Source of the DNA: Amanita rubescens
Lineage: Eukaryota > Basidiomycota > Agaricomycetes > Agaricales > Amanitaceae
NCBI GenBank assembly: GCA_015039365.1
Contig: WION01000444.1
Location: 1-43,361 of the forward strand
Length of the DNA: 43,361 bases
Direction of reading: 5' to 3'
Every line of letters starts with the position of its first letter. The first letter of the stretch is position 1. Positions 21,210-33,132 of this stretch are shown here, piece by piece. The notes beneath the pieces are model-generated. The model had not been told where the DNA came from and ran no database searches. It saw only the letters and a list, made by a program, of their open reading frames with translations. The position numbers and the translations under genes were made by a program.

Positions 21210-21475
21210 GGTCAAAATATCGATGTTTGCTCCAGGCTGTGGTCAATTCGCTTTCCACTAACGGCACGAAATAGATTATAGGCGTGGAAGTCTGACGCAG
21301 GAAAGGACGGAGGAGATGGATGTGGAAACGGCGATTCCGGGTTGCGCGTCATTTGAAACGATTGCTCGGAATGATTGCTATGAATGTTCTGTTCCTCCAT
21401 TAGGGTGCCGGGTATCTTGACAAAAGATCCGAAGCAAACGACATTGATTAAATGCTGCCCCATCTCCAAATGCGG
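21210..21475 (-). repeat. Inverted copy of the 7383-7745 repeat
   Basis: Read on the minus strand, TATTTCGTGCCGTTAGTGGA and TTGACCACAGCC appear in the same order as on the plus strand at 7383-7745. Orientation relative to the neighbouring VPS39 fragment is therefore reversed here. Confidence 0.55.
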
Positions 21476-21548
21476 TTCAAAAGATATAGTTCTGGTTGTG
21501 GATGAACGCATATAGCTCAATAAATTGGTGTATAATTTGTCAGACGAC
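21476..21548 (-). pseudogene. Short VPS39 fragment 4
   Basis: AACGCATATAGCTCAATAAA, ATTTGTCAGACGACGTCTAC and nearby bases match VPS39 1815-1890 (GCGCATATAGCTCGG, ACGGTGTCTACG). It is the fragment farthest from the parent gene. Confidence 0.5.
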
Positions 21549-22134
21549 GTCTACTAAACAGCATCCCAAGGAGTCAATAAGAGTCGCATTCTGCTGAATA
21601 ACCAGGGGTATCGCAGCGTTCGAGATTCAAGCCGCAGACGTCGAGTTACGTTGACATTTTCACATAGAACTTGACCTGAGAGTTCCCCGGCCGTAGCAGA
21701 GTGCATGAAAATGTTACGTTAGCGGGTTTCGAATCTGCGGGCCCATGCCACCTGTGGTCGCCAACAAATCTTGGAGGTAATGTTGTACACAGCAGGGTGC
21801 GCAATCAGGTGCGTTGGAGATCGCTTTTATATCGTGATAGACAGGGTTTCGAGTCCCGAGAGTTGAGGTTCAAATAAATGCGGTCAATGTCCATAGTTCT
21901 CTCATCCAAGTGGCCTAACAAAGTCGTTCTCTGACAAAACACATTCAAGAGATAACATTACAGCCTCAGTAACAAAAAGATGAACGAACCGATCCAAAAA
22001 GACTACAACAACCCATCATTAATTTACGACACAAGTATCATATACAACCGACGTTGCAAACTAAAGTTTCGTCAGAGGGGGTCGACATTGCAACGAGGAC
22101 GAAAAAATAACTTACAGGATATCTTTATCTATGA
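21549..22134. other. Intergenic before GP5
   Basis: 21549-21930 has no gene I recognise. About 21930-22134 is a diverged GP 3' flank (AGAGATAACATTACAGC, GACGTTGCAAACTAAAG). Confidence 0.4.
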
Positions 22135-23260
22135 TTACAACAGTAACATCCATATAATCAACGCGAGACCGAATAGTCCGGTTGTCGGGGCCGTTCGTAT
22201 CACACTTGAGGCTATACCCGAACCAGAAGCAGCATTTACGAGTGGGGCCGCATTTCCGATTGTAGCATTCAGGCAAGTAAGAAGGTTTTGGTCGATATTG
22301 GATGGGAGCGGCACGTCGGATGTACTGTTGGTCAAGTCCGCGGTGTTATTATAGCCATCCAGCGTTAGGGCGATGCTGCTTGCTCTATAATATTGTATCG
22401 CTTGTTCAGGTTGGGGTATTGGGGCGGAGTCGTTGTAGAGCGTAGCGGTTATGTTCGTGGTTTGAAGGTCTGACGAACATGAGCTGGTGATTGTTCCTAT
22501 AAGGTCGATGACTGTCTGGTTGTCGGAAATGATCCGGAACGTAGTATTCGTGGTATTGGAAGAAAAGGGGGCAGAAACCAAGGGCCCTCCTGGTCGACTT
22601 GTATTACTCGGTGAGCCATACTGGAATTAATGTGTTAGTCGGCTGGACTTTTCTGCGTGAAAGGCACACTCACCTCAGTCGGGTAAAGGTAACCCGTGTC
22701 AGCCCCAGCCCAGACGACGGGCCAGAAATAGAATGGAAAACCTCGTCCGGCTGTTCCGCGACCTGTTATGCCTGGATATCCACTTCCGTACTGCCTGCAT
22801 GACAAGTCAGCATTGGATGCGAAATAAATCGTTGAATTGATTACCTGGTGCCATAAATCTGTGTTCGTGTTCCCCCACCTGCGGTACGACCTGCAAACGG
22901 TTGCCCGCTAGTTATCACAACCGATTTTCCACCACCTTTCCCGGATACGACGGCTGAACTCGAACCTCCTCCCGAAGACGTGCTGATTCCGGAACTGCTG
23001 CCACTCTTGCCTCCACTCTTGCCTCCACTGCTGCCACTGCTGCTGCTACCTTCACCTTCACCGGCGCCCCCGCTACTGCTGCTTTTCCCGCTGCTACTGC
23101 TGCCACCTCTTGAGCCACTACCTATTGAACGGCCGCCTCCACCTCCCCTGCTGCCTCCCCCAAGCATGATCTCACCCTTAACTTGAGCATCATCTCTGCG
23201 GCCGACTGCCCGTCGCGGTTGGGGTTTCCTGGAGCGTCGAGGTATGAAAGGGACAAACAT
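22135..23260 (-). CDS. GP5, diverged glycoprotein-like family member
   Basis: Exons 23260-22845, 22794-22674 and 22620-22135 (introns 50 and 53 nt) give 340 residues. The N-terminus, MFVPFIPRRSRKPQPRR, is basic and unlike GP1-GP4, and the linker is Gly/Ser-rich (GGGGGRS, SSSSG). FAGRTAGGGTR, the 121 nt exon 2, EQAIQYYRASSIALTLDGY and the C-terminal GLFGLALIIWMLLL are kept. Introns differ in sequence from GP1-GP4 but sit at the same codons. A TATA box (TAATATAAAAG at 23320-23330) lies 59 bp before the ATG. No signal peptide is visible. It is an older paralogue than GP1-GP4, by sequence divergence. Confidence 0.75.
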
Positions 23261-24583
23261 GGTTGCGGAGGTCTTCGGAGTGTAGAGATGAGAATGGAGT
23301 TGGAGTCAAGCGCATGCTTCTTTTATATTATGGAGGACGTCATGCTGGCCATGGTGTGTAGCGCGCTTTCCATAAAAGGTAGTTACAGCATCGCGGGATA
23401 GTGGCTGTGCATGAGTCAGCACAGCGGATTCAACGCTGTCTAATATCTAGGCTGTGCACGATATACCTATCAAATGATAATATCCATCTCTACTGCGTCG
23501 ATCGGCATTCTCTCACTCTGAAGCGCAAGAATGAATCATACGATATTCAGAACAGCAAAAGATAGTTCGTACCAGTGCAGAAGATAGAGCATCTGACAGC
23601 ACGACAGATACTCTACCAGTGGATGATGAAACCCCACTAACAGCTTATCATAGCCTCGCCTAACATTGTCCTCGAGATCGCAAGTACAATATCTCATCGA
23701 AATGCTGTTGGAGCATCGATTATTACTATCTCAATGCGGCCCTTTTCTGATGACCCATTCGTCGCTGATGTGAGTCGAATCCTAGGCTACGAACGACCGC
23801 CGTCACATGCTATCAATACAACATATGACTTACACGATCGATATGTTCATACAACAAGCTCGTCAGATATTGACCCGTCGCTTTGACATCGACGTCGACG
23901 GGATCTAGTGCGGAAAGTCTCGAGCCGGAGCCTTTCGAACCTGGATCAGAGGCAGCATTTGCGGTGCTTTCTTGTCCACCAGGCACCCTCTACTAGCGAT
24001 GGAAGTCAGCAAGTTTCGAACCTGCGTCTTCGACAACAGATGAGTGAGTTCCGATCGTTTCCAGCAATCGTTTCAAGCGATTCCCATCCGCTCGGCTACA
24101 GAGCCGCAACGCAGAGAGGGAAAACCGTTACATTGGCTCGGCCTCGCGCATGGGACCAACAACTGGTGGTCGCCTATATGGACATTGGAATGTGACGTAT
24201 GTACGTGACGTTGACGGTGAGACTGTAATACTGCTGCGAAAGGATTCGTTTTTTGTTTTCCCGAAAGTAGGCCGTGCAGTACTACGAAGATTACTTCGGT
24301 TGAGGAAGGGACGCCTCAAGCGCGCGTCTCGAGAAAAGTTCAAACGAACGTTGTCGACCTCAAAGTATACGCTTGGTCGTTCTCGTATGGAAACAGCCAA
24401 CCACAGATGCGTTCTCTTCACCAAAAAATTACACGCGAGAAATAGTTATTATTCCGCTGACAAAAAGATGAAGCAATAATGCTACATCAGCTTATTAACT
24501 GACGTCATAGAATACAAACTAAATTTCCGTAAGTGCATGTCGACATTTTAGACAGGGCGAAAAAAAACTCACGTATATCTTCG
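23261..24583. other. Intergenic between GP5 and GP6
   Basis: Apart from the GP5 promoter and a diverged GP6 3' flank (about 24450-24560), I see no gene in about 1.1 kb. 24062-24082 holds the string AGCAATCGTTTCAAGCGA also present at 7516, so a dispersed repeat fragment is likely. Confidence 0.35.
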
Positions 24584-25568
24584 CTACAATAGATACAATA
24601 ACAACCATATAATCCAGGCAAAACCGAGCAGTCCAGACGTCGGGGCCGTTCCCATCACGCTCGAGGCCATACTACCCGAACCTAAAGCAGCATTCACAAT
24701 CGGCGCCGTCACCCCAATGGTAGTATTGAGACACATGAGGAGGTTTTGGTCGATATTTGACGGGAGTACCACATTAGATGTACCATTAGTCAGATCTGCC
24801 GTGTTATTATAGCCGTCTAGCGTGAGGACAATGCTGCTGGCTCGATAATATTGTATCGCTTGTTCGGGTCTTGGCAGTGGGCTGGATTCGTTGTAGGGCA
24901 TAACTGTTAAATTGCCGGCTTCGAGGCTGGACCAGCGACACGCGTAGATGATTTGGGGTATAAGATCGGTGAGTGTGTGGTTGTCTGAAAGAATGCGGTA
25001 CGTAGTATTCGTGCTCGTGAAATTGGACGGAAAGACGGCAGTAGCCAAAGGCCCTCCAGGTCGACTTGTATTTGTGGGTAAACCATACTGGAATCTTTTA
25101 GTTAGCCCGCTTGATTCCTTCGCATGTAAGGAGTAATTACATCAGTTGGATAGAGGTAGCCCGTGCCATTCCCAGCCCAAACGACTGGCCAGAAATAAAA
25201 TGGGAATCCCCGTCCTGTGGTTCCAGGACCAGTAATGTTCGGATATCCACTTCCGTATTGACTGCATGACGCCTCAGCATAAAAATCTGAAGATGATTAT
25301 CGATTTAAACTTACCTGGTACCGTAGATTTCGGCTCGCGTTCCTCCACCGGCAGTACGACCAGCGAATAGGTGCCCACTGGGTATAACAACCGTGCGCCC
25401 GCCACCGCTTCCAAATATGACGGCTGGACTCAAACTTCCCTCCGAAGACGTGCTGATCTCTGTACCGCTAAGGCTAGGTACTGGCAGATCGCCTTCAATG
25501 CTCCCACTGCTGCCAGTGCTGTTGCCTCCAGAGCGTCGGGTTATGAGGGGAAACATGGAGTAATTCAT
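24584..25568 (-). CDS. GP6, diverged glycoprotein-like family member
   Basis: Exons 25568-25315, 25261-25141 and 25087-24584 (introns 53 and 53 nt) give 292 residues. The linker is the shortest (GGNSTGSSGS, then TEISTSSEGS) and leads to FAGRTAGGGTR. The 121 nt exon 2 and sequon-rich exon 3 with EQAIQYYRASSIVLTLDGY and PLIV-type hydrophobic tail LLGFAWIIWLLLYLL follow. The start may be the first ATG (MNYSMFPL) or the second, four codons later. A TATA-like TATCATAAAAGG lies at 25585-25596. It is the last copy of the array. Confidence 0.75.
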
Positions 25569-26054
25569 GATGCGAACACATGTTCCTTTTATGATAAATC
25601 ATATTGATGGGTTGGGGCAAACGCGGGAGCGGACCATAGCACTTACCAAATAAGGCAGTTATAAACAGCAACTTTGATGATGGCTGTGCATATGGCGACT
25701 CTAATATGGTATGCTGTTATGAAGAAGAGCTCGTGATGACCAACGGATGCCATACCAGCGCAGAAGACAGAACCAGGTCACTCTTCAATTGGCAAGTCTG
25801 GAGCAGCCATGTCGAACGAGTCAAATCAAGGGAAGCACGTGCACGTGGCTGGAATCGTCTCCGTTGCCGGTGCATGCTGATAGATGCTGATGCAGATCCT
25901 ACACGTCATATGGTTGATGAGGGTTAACGTTGACCGTTGATGCATGTGATGGTTGTATCAGCGGAGCGATGGCGCGTATGGGTTTTGACCGTGATGGCCG
26001 CCATCGAGCAGCTTTGGCGACTGCCTCGCTATTCTGGCAAGTATTTTCTCACCC
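25569..26054. other. Intergenic, divergent promoters
   Basis: The region separates minus-strand GP6 from the plus-strand pepsin homologue. Open frames here are short and match nothing known to me. Confidence 0.35.
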
Positions 26055-27616
26055 ATGTTGAGCAGATTTGCGCTGACGACCTTTGTCATAATAGCTCTTG
26101 CAGTTTCTGTGTTTACTATCGAACAGGCCTGTCAACAACGTACGGATGTCGCAACCACTCAGATCAATTCGACGCAGGATGGTGGTGTATTTTATGAACT
26201 CCTGACCTCCAGCACGAACACCAGCAACGCACATAGTATCTGCGAGGATTTCGGGCATTTGCAGAACCTTGTTACAAGAAACCCGTCTGATCAGACTGTA
26301 TGTGACCGTTGTTTCTATGCACGGTTGATTCTTATCTTTCATTAGATTAAACACCAACTTAGAGTAACGCTCACCAGACCACCTGGTTATACACAATATT
26401 CCGGTAGAGTTAGGGTTGGCAATCGCATCTATAACCTCGTTTTTGCCACTGCTGCATTCAATATGTGGGTGGACTCATCTGTACGTCCGCGAATAGACCC
26501 GAGCAAGGTGGGCACCTTAGGTGATAGGGTCAATGCACCTGCCTTCGACAATTTGTTTGGGAGTGTGGTTAGAGGGTGGCTTTATCGAAATACGGTTGAA
26601 ATTGGCGGACTGGAGATTCCTGACATACCCTTTGCATCTACGAGGTTGGAATCGAGATTCGGTAAAGTAGGACATGGGTGCGCTATCTTTCCTCTTTTTT
26701 CTCTACCCAACTTCATGTCGTTTATCTCAGCGTTATTCCCTTCCCCTTTGAAGAGTATCGTACCAGGCTCAGATATCCTTCCTTCTGGATGAGTCCCGAA
26801 ACAAAGCTCGAACGAAACGTCATAGCCTTCTCTCATCGTCTAACTCTCGGTGAAGTTCACATCGGCATGATCGAGAATGTCTACGTTGGTGATATCGAGT
26901 ACCACCCCTGCGCGGTATCTTCCTTTTGGATGACAAAGAAGGCAAAGATCCGCGTAAAGTCGACGTCAGTTGGTCTGGAGGATGAAACCATTATATTTGA
27001 CACTGCATCACAGTACATCCGTGGCCCCGCAGATGCAGTGCATGAAATCTATAAATCAATTCCAGAAAGCCAAAAACTGGAGGACGGGCTGTACGGTTAT
27101 CCGTGCGATATTACCCCACCTGCGATAACCATTCAGCTGCGTGATCGGGGGCGAGAATGGCCGATTGAGCCATATCTGTAAGGATTCTTTTTCCTGCGTA
27201 CGAGTTTCAACGTTTACTAAGTAATGATACAGCTTCAGTCGCTGGGGCACGCGACCCAATCCTACTCACCCTGCCGAACATCCCGTGCACCCCACTGATC
27301 CTGATCATTCTAAATTGTGCATCGGTTTATTTGCAGCGCACACTCAACATACTGTGATTGAGCCAAAAGCCAAATCAGCTCCCCAAGCCCGCACTGCTAT
27401 GCCTGAGCTCACGGCTAAGTCTTGGGCAATGGGTCACCCGTACGTCATGACCTCCTGCACCAAAATTAATCTCTGGCTAATCTTATTTTCAGTTTCTTGG
27501 TTGGCAAATACCTTGTATTAGACCGGGACACAAAACAGATTGGGGTAGCGGAACTTCCGTCGCTTTCTCCATACCTCTATCACCATCCAGCCGGCGCACC
27601 GCATGGTAACATATAA
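26055..27616 (+). CDS. Secreted pepsin-family (A1) homologue with lost catalytic motif
   Basis: Five exons (26055-26297, 26346-26661, 26754-27177, 27233-27439, 27493-27616), introns 48, 92, 55 and 53 nt, consistent phases, 437 residues. A hydrophobic signal peptide (FALTTFVIIALAVSVF) opens the protein. Pepsin-fold landmarks follow: YTQYSGRVRVGNRIYNLVF, then ATAAFNMWV where active proteases have DTGSSxLWV; GEVHIGMI with VGDIEYHP; SFWMTKKAKIRV; IIFDTASQYIRGPADAV where DTGTS is usual; YGYPCD; and a C-terminal FLVGKYLVLDRDTKQIGVAEL. The first catalytic Asp and Gly are replaced (ATA) and the usual flap Tyr is not evident, so I expect no proteolysis. It may be a binding pseudoenzyme. The 92 nt intron and exon 4 (Pro/His-rich) are the least certain parts. 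Confidence 0.72.
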
Positions 27617-28605
27617 TGTCATTTGATCCGAGTGTATATTGTCAAATACAATAATACAAATGAAGTTGAGCGAGGGATGTTGATGCGAAGCAAGCACGAC
27701 CTACCTACCTACACTATCAATAGGGCCGCGCGTCTTTGGTTTCGTATGACATAGGAAATACACAAATGGTTAGGATCCTTGCAGCGATCAGCGCCTCTCC
27801 CGTTTTCCGGTCTATCCTAACGGCATGTAACTCATCTGTACTGCGCCTCTTGCCTGGTTTGAAAGCTATCATAGCTCCTCATGGGAAGTCCCGGGGCATT
27901 GATGCATTCAAGACATGGAACCGGGTTCAGTGCTTTAGCACAGACTAAATGATGAGGGATGCGTTGCCTGCGTTGGGCATGGCTGACGAGAATTCTTTGA
28001 GGGAGTGTACTTGACAGAGCGGGCGGCCGGAGGCGCAAAAGATCATCTACGGGTCGGAGTTGTAAGACAAAGGTGATGAATAGAGTGGATTGACGCACGG
28101 AGAAGGGCGTCAGAGACACAGGTAGTTGGGCTAAGCGTCGGAGATGCTCGAGGCTCGTCGAGGTGTGGGCCAGTCACACTGTGCGGCCACAGCGTGCGCC
28201 CATACTAGACCGTCTTTCTCGAACCCTTGCTTGCGGCAAATGGCCCACACAGCACCACACACCACATCTTGAAGAGGGTAGCGTGGGTTTGGGAGATAAA
28301 TGCGGGAATGATGAAGATGAGAAGGCTAATGCACGGTCTCTGATTGCAAGACCAGTGAGGACTCTGACTCGGAGTTGACGACGGCGCACGACGTGTGACA
28401 TGCCCTCTTCCGAGTCAGTTAAAGCCACCATTCATATGCATTACGCAATCATTGTCGGTCATCGTATAGGGCCACATCTATTATCTGCTGGGCTTTGCGA
28501 ACTTCTTTTCCACAAGGTTCCCTGTGACGTGTGACATCACTGCCTTTCTTCTTGACCACGACGTACCTGAATTCTCAATTGATAACTGTTAGGTTGTGCA
28601 AGGCC
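27617..28605. other. Intergenic, no gene seen
   Basis: About 1 kb with short overlapping frames only. The base composition becomes AT-richer towards 28500, where the NB-ARC gene begins. Confidence 0.35.
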
Positions 28606-31600
28606 ATGTCAACAGATCCTCCTCAGACTGGTGTCTTTACTGGGTGCCAGAATGTCATTGTTGTGGATAGCCAATTTATAGAGGTTGTTGTTTTTCAGAA
28701 CTTTCATATGGTTTTTGTGAATAACCTGGTCTTGTAGATCAACTACTATCTTTCAGACTATGGCACTAACCTACCTCCCTTACCCCCTATTAAACATTCT
28801 AGCACTTTCTTCACAGGTCAAGATGAGTATTTACAGAAGCTGAAGGACCATTTCATCTCCAATGTTGGGGGGGAAAGAAAAAAAATCCTTTTGCATGGTT
28901 TAGGAGGCATTGGAAAGACTCAGATTTGCCTTAAATTTATTGAAGAAAATTCTGGATTGTAAGTATTTCAAACAATAGTGATTCAGGATAACTAAACTAT
29001 TCAAGTTTTTCTGACATATTCTGGATTGATTCTTCTTCAGAGAGCAGTGTGGAATTTGTACTTGCACAGATATCTTCAGCCTACAATACATCACCAGATG
29101 AAAGACCCTCAGCCAGATCTGCTCTCCAATGGATCTCTCAAAGGCCTGACTTCCTGATAGTGTATGATGGTGCAGATGGACATTATTCAGTAGTTGAAAA
29201 CTTTCTCCCACCAGGAAATGGAGGAAATATTCTGATAACAAGTAGGAACATTGGGTTAAAGAGGATTGCAATGAAGGGAAACTCAGTGGAAGTTCAATGC
29301 ATGGAAGATGAAGATGCTATGTCCTTACTTTTGAAGTCAGCAATGCTTGATGTCACAGATGATCATTTCTGGGATTTGTCCAGGACACTCCTGTCACAGT
29401 TGGATGGGATCCCTCTTGCCATTGACCAAGCAGGAGCATACATGCACTCCTGTGGTTGCAGCATTGATGATTATTTGAAATTGTACACAAGGCACAAGAA
29501 TAAATTAATGAGGGATACTCCAGGATTTCAGGGTGCTTCAGATTATGGGACATCTACATATGGAACATGGGACATTTCCATGAAAGAGATTGAGCACATA
29601 GCTGCCAATGAAACTGGTCAGGAATGTCTGGGAGCACAAACTGCCATCAGGCTCTTGAGGATTTTTGCCTTTTTGAATCATACCAATATACCACAGGAGT
29701 TATTCAAAAATGCTGCTGAGAACTACATGAAAAGAGATGATGCAAACTCAAACTCTTTCTCATCCTCATTCAGACTTCTGGATCATGAGACCTTGTTCTT
29801 GGGAGATGATGGAGAATGGGACAAATTACAGTTCTTAGCTGGCATCAAGGTCTTACTTTCATTTTCATTTATTAACAGCCATAATCATGTGTATTCAATC
29901 CACCTCCTAGTAAATTCCTGGAGCAGGAACCACATACCAAAAGTAGAGATGACTGGACAGTATGAAAGAGCAAGAGCACTTTTGTCAGGTTCAATAGTTG
30001 TTAACTGGAATATTGATAACTATGCATTTTGCAAGTTGCTGGCACCACATATTAGGTCAAATTCTTCATATGCATTGGAACTGGACTTACAAAAGAAGTA
30101 CTATGGTGGTGAATATGATGCATATGCACTTGTATTTCATCATGTTGGTAGCTGGGATGAAGCAGAGAAAGTTTTACAGGCAGCAGTTGATGAGAGGAAG
30201 GCAAAACTTGGGTCAGACCACTCAGTTACACTCATTACTGTCAGCAATTTAGCATCAATGTACATAAATCAGGGACAGTGGAGTAAAGCAGAGAGGCTGC
30301 AAATGGATGTGATGAATGCAAGCAAGGAAAAACATGGATCTAATAACACATTCACTCTCACTGCCATAAATAACTTAGCAATAACATACCAGAAGCAGGG
30401 AAGGTGGAATGATGCAGAGAGATTGCAAGTAGATGTCATGAACTTGAGAAAAACAAAGTATGGGTCTGAGGACCCAGTCACTCTCACTTTTATGAATAAT
30501 TTGGCATCAACATACAGAAATCAAGGAAGGTGGGATGAGGCAGAGAAGCTGGAAATGGATGTCATGAATGTGAGAAAAACAAAGTTTGGATCAGACCATC
30601 CAGACACACTCACTTCCATGTATAATTTGGCATCAACATACATGAAACAGGAAAGGTGGGGTGAGGCAGAGAAGCTGAATATGAATGTCATGAATGCAAG
30701 AAAAGAAAAGCTTGGATCAGACCATCCAGACACCCTCAGCAGTATGCACAATTTGGCACTGACATATCAGAAACAAGGAAGGTGGGATAATGCAGAGAAA
30801 CTGGAGATGGAGGTGATAAATGCAAGAAAAGAAAATCTTGGAGCATACCACCCAGATACTCTCACTGCCATGAATAATTTGGCATTGTTGTACATTGAAC
30901 AGGGAAGGTGGGATGATGCAGAGAACATACAGTTGGAGGAGATGAATGCTGTTAAAGCAAAGCTTGGAATTAATCACCCATCCACTCTCACCAGCATGGC
31001 TAACTTGGCATCAACATACTGGGATCAGGGACATTGGGATAAAGCAGAAAAACTACAAGTAGATGTAATGAATGGATTCAAGGCAAAACTTGGATCAGAC
31101 CATCCGGACACTCTGATCATCATGGTCAATCTGGCAGCAACATACAGGAATCAGGGAAGGTGGGATGAAGCAGTAAATCTGGAGGTGGAAGTGATGAAAA
31201 TAAGCATAGAAAAACTTGGTTCAAGTCACCCAAGCACTCTTATCAGCATGACTAATTTGGGGGCATCGTACAGGAATTTGGGAAGGTGGGATGAGGCAGA
31301 GAAACTGCAGGTGAATGCAATAAATGGATTCAAGTTGAGGCATGAATCAGACCACCCAGCTACTCTCACTTCCATGAATGAATTGGCATTGACATACTCA
31401 AAACAGGGAAGGTGGGATGAAGCAGAGAAACTGCAAATGTATGTGATGAATGAAAGAAAAGCAAAGCTTGGATCAGAACATCCTGACACTCTCACTGCCA
31501 TAAATAATTTGGCATATCTGTATCACAACCAGGGAAGGTGGGAAGAGGCGGAGAAGCTGCAGGTGGATGTTGTGGATGCTTTCAAAGAAAGGATTGGAAT

Positions 31601-32657
31601 AGATCATCCATCCACTCTCAACAGCATGACCCATCTGGCATCAACATACAACAGTCAGAAAAAATGGGATAAGGCTGAAAAGCTCCAAGCAGACATTGTG
31701 AATGCAAGAAAAGCACAGCTTGGATCACTTCATCAGTACACTTTCATCAGCATGGCCCATTTGGCATCAACATACTGTAATCAGGGAAGGTGGAATGAGG
31801 CAGAGAAGCTGCAGGTGGATATTGTGAATGCATGCAAAGCAAAGCTTGGTCTAGAACACCCTGACACTCTGATTGCCATGACCAATTTAGCACTAACATT
31901 TGGGAATCAGGGAAGGTGGGGTGATGCAGAGAAGTTGGAAGTTGATGTGATGAATGTAAGGCAAGCAAAGCTTGGATCAAACCATCTAGACACACTTACC
32001 AGCATGGGCCATTTGGTAACCACATACTTGAACCTGAGAAGGTTTGAAGATGCAGAGAAGCTGGGTGTGGATGTAATGAATGCAAGAAAGGCAGGGCTTG
32101 GATTGGACCACCCAGACACTCTCACCAGCATGGCCAATCTAGTGACGACATACTCAAACCAGGGAAGGTGGGATGAAGCAGAGAAATTGTGTGTTGATGT
32201 AATGAATGCAAGAAAAGCAAAGCTTGGATCAGATCATCCAGACACTCTCACCAGCATGGCCACTTTGTCCTTAATGTATTTAACTCAGGGAAGATCAGGT
32301 GAAGCACAAAAGCTGCAGGTACATGTGACAAACATGTTGAAACCAGAATTTGGATTGGACTGCCCAGATAGTTCAATTAAATCTAAATCAGATATCTTAA
32401 ATGATGATTTGACACTGTCAACTTGTGAGAATCAGGGACGGTTGGATGAAGCAAATAAGCTGGATGTAGAGGTGGAGAATGCAAGAAAAGCAAAGCTTAG
32501 ACCTGATGATGAGGATGGCCACACCATCAGGGACACCTATGCAAGTCAGGGAATGTGGGAAGAAGCAGCACCATCACTATCTTGCACCCCACAACCCATT
32601 GACAATCCTCCTGAGATAAAGCAGCAAGATCAGATACAACTGTTACGAACTCGTTAA
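28606..32657 (+). CDS. NB-ARC/TPR NOD-like receptor, 3' end cut by an LTR retrotransposon
   Basis: Exons 28606-28683, 28738-28958 and 29006-32657 (introns 54 and 47 nt) give 1316 residues. Such STAND ATPases act as intracellular sensors in fungi. A short N-terminus (VFTGCQNVIVVDSQFIE) and a PLPPI linker precede NB-ARC: FTGQDEYLQKL, P-loop GLGGIGKT (80-87), Walker B FLIVYD (149-154), ILITSRN (175-181) and GIPLAIDQAGAY. From about residue 470 to 1290 run 18-20 TPR units of 42 residues, each like NLASTYxNQGRWDEAEKLQ, DVMNARKAKLG, SDHPDTLTSM, as in kinesin light chain. The last five codons (LLRTR) come partly from the LTR of the element at 32641-40779; the native tail is displaced to 40785-41003. 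The start is uncertain; an extra upstream exon cannot be excluded. Confidence 0.85.
32636..32640. repeat. Target-site duplication, left
   Basis: ACAAC directly before the LTR at 32641; repeated at 40780-40784 directly after the other LTR. Confidence 0.9.
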
Positions 32658-33092
32658 TCTCAACCTAAGTTGCAACGGCAACTCTAGTTACGATTACAAG
32701 TCTTAAGTCAAACGTTAAGATTATAAGTTCAATACTAAGTCAAGGCGTTGACTTAGGATCTGAGGACGATTGTGGTAGATGAGTTAAGAGTACGGTTATA
32801 TTGCCAGACGACAATAAACAGCTAAGTCGAACTTAGGGTTCGACTCTAAAATACAGGCGGTACTTATACTAGCAAGTACAAGGAGACGTACTAATTAATG
32901 AATAATGGTAAGTACGAAAGTAAGTATAAGGACGGCGTCATATGTGGAACAAGGGATGGTATAACAAAGGGAACGAGTTAGTCCGTATGAATCGAGCATA
33001 AGGGGAGCGATGGATAAGGTATGCATAAAGAAAATAAACATGTCCGACGTATCATGTAAGCATAATGCGGGAGTCCGTACCGTGTTGTAACA
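32641..33092 (-). repeat. 3' LTR
   Basis: 452 bp, TGTTACGAAC...GTTGTAACA on the plus strand, no difference from 40328-40779 found by eye. Confidence 0.93.
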
Positions 33093-33108
33093 CTAGCTCT
33101 CCCCTACG
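33093..33108 (-). other. Polypurine tract
   Basis: The minus strand reads AGGGGAGAGCTAG directly before the 3' LTR, the expected site for plus-strand DNA priming. Confidence 0.6.
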
Positions 33109-33132
33109 TTGTTGACCGCAACAACAAAACGT

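Noticed and set aside
21560..21870. Three TTCGA-type B-box-like strings suggesting a SINE
   Set aside because: No matching A-box at the right distance and no T-arm pairing; repeats of this kind were not found elsewhere in the window.
23998..24110. Minus-strand tRNA-Ser(UGA)-like sequence with A-box (TAGCCGAGCGG), an AATCG/CTTGAAA/CGATT hairpin and GGTTCGAAAC
   Set aside because: Acceptor stem does not pair, the variable region would be about 40 nt, and the hairpin core is part of a string (AGCAATCGTTTCAAGCGA) that also occurs in the dispersed repeat at 7516. tRNAscan-SE would decide.
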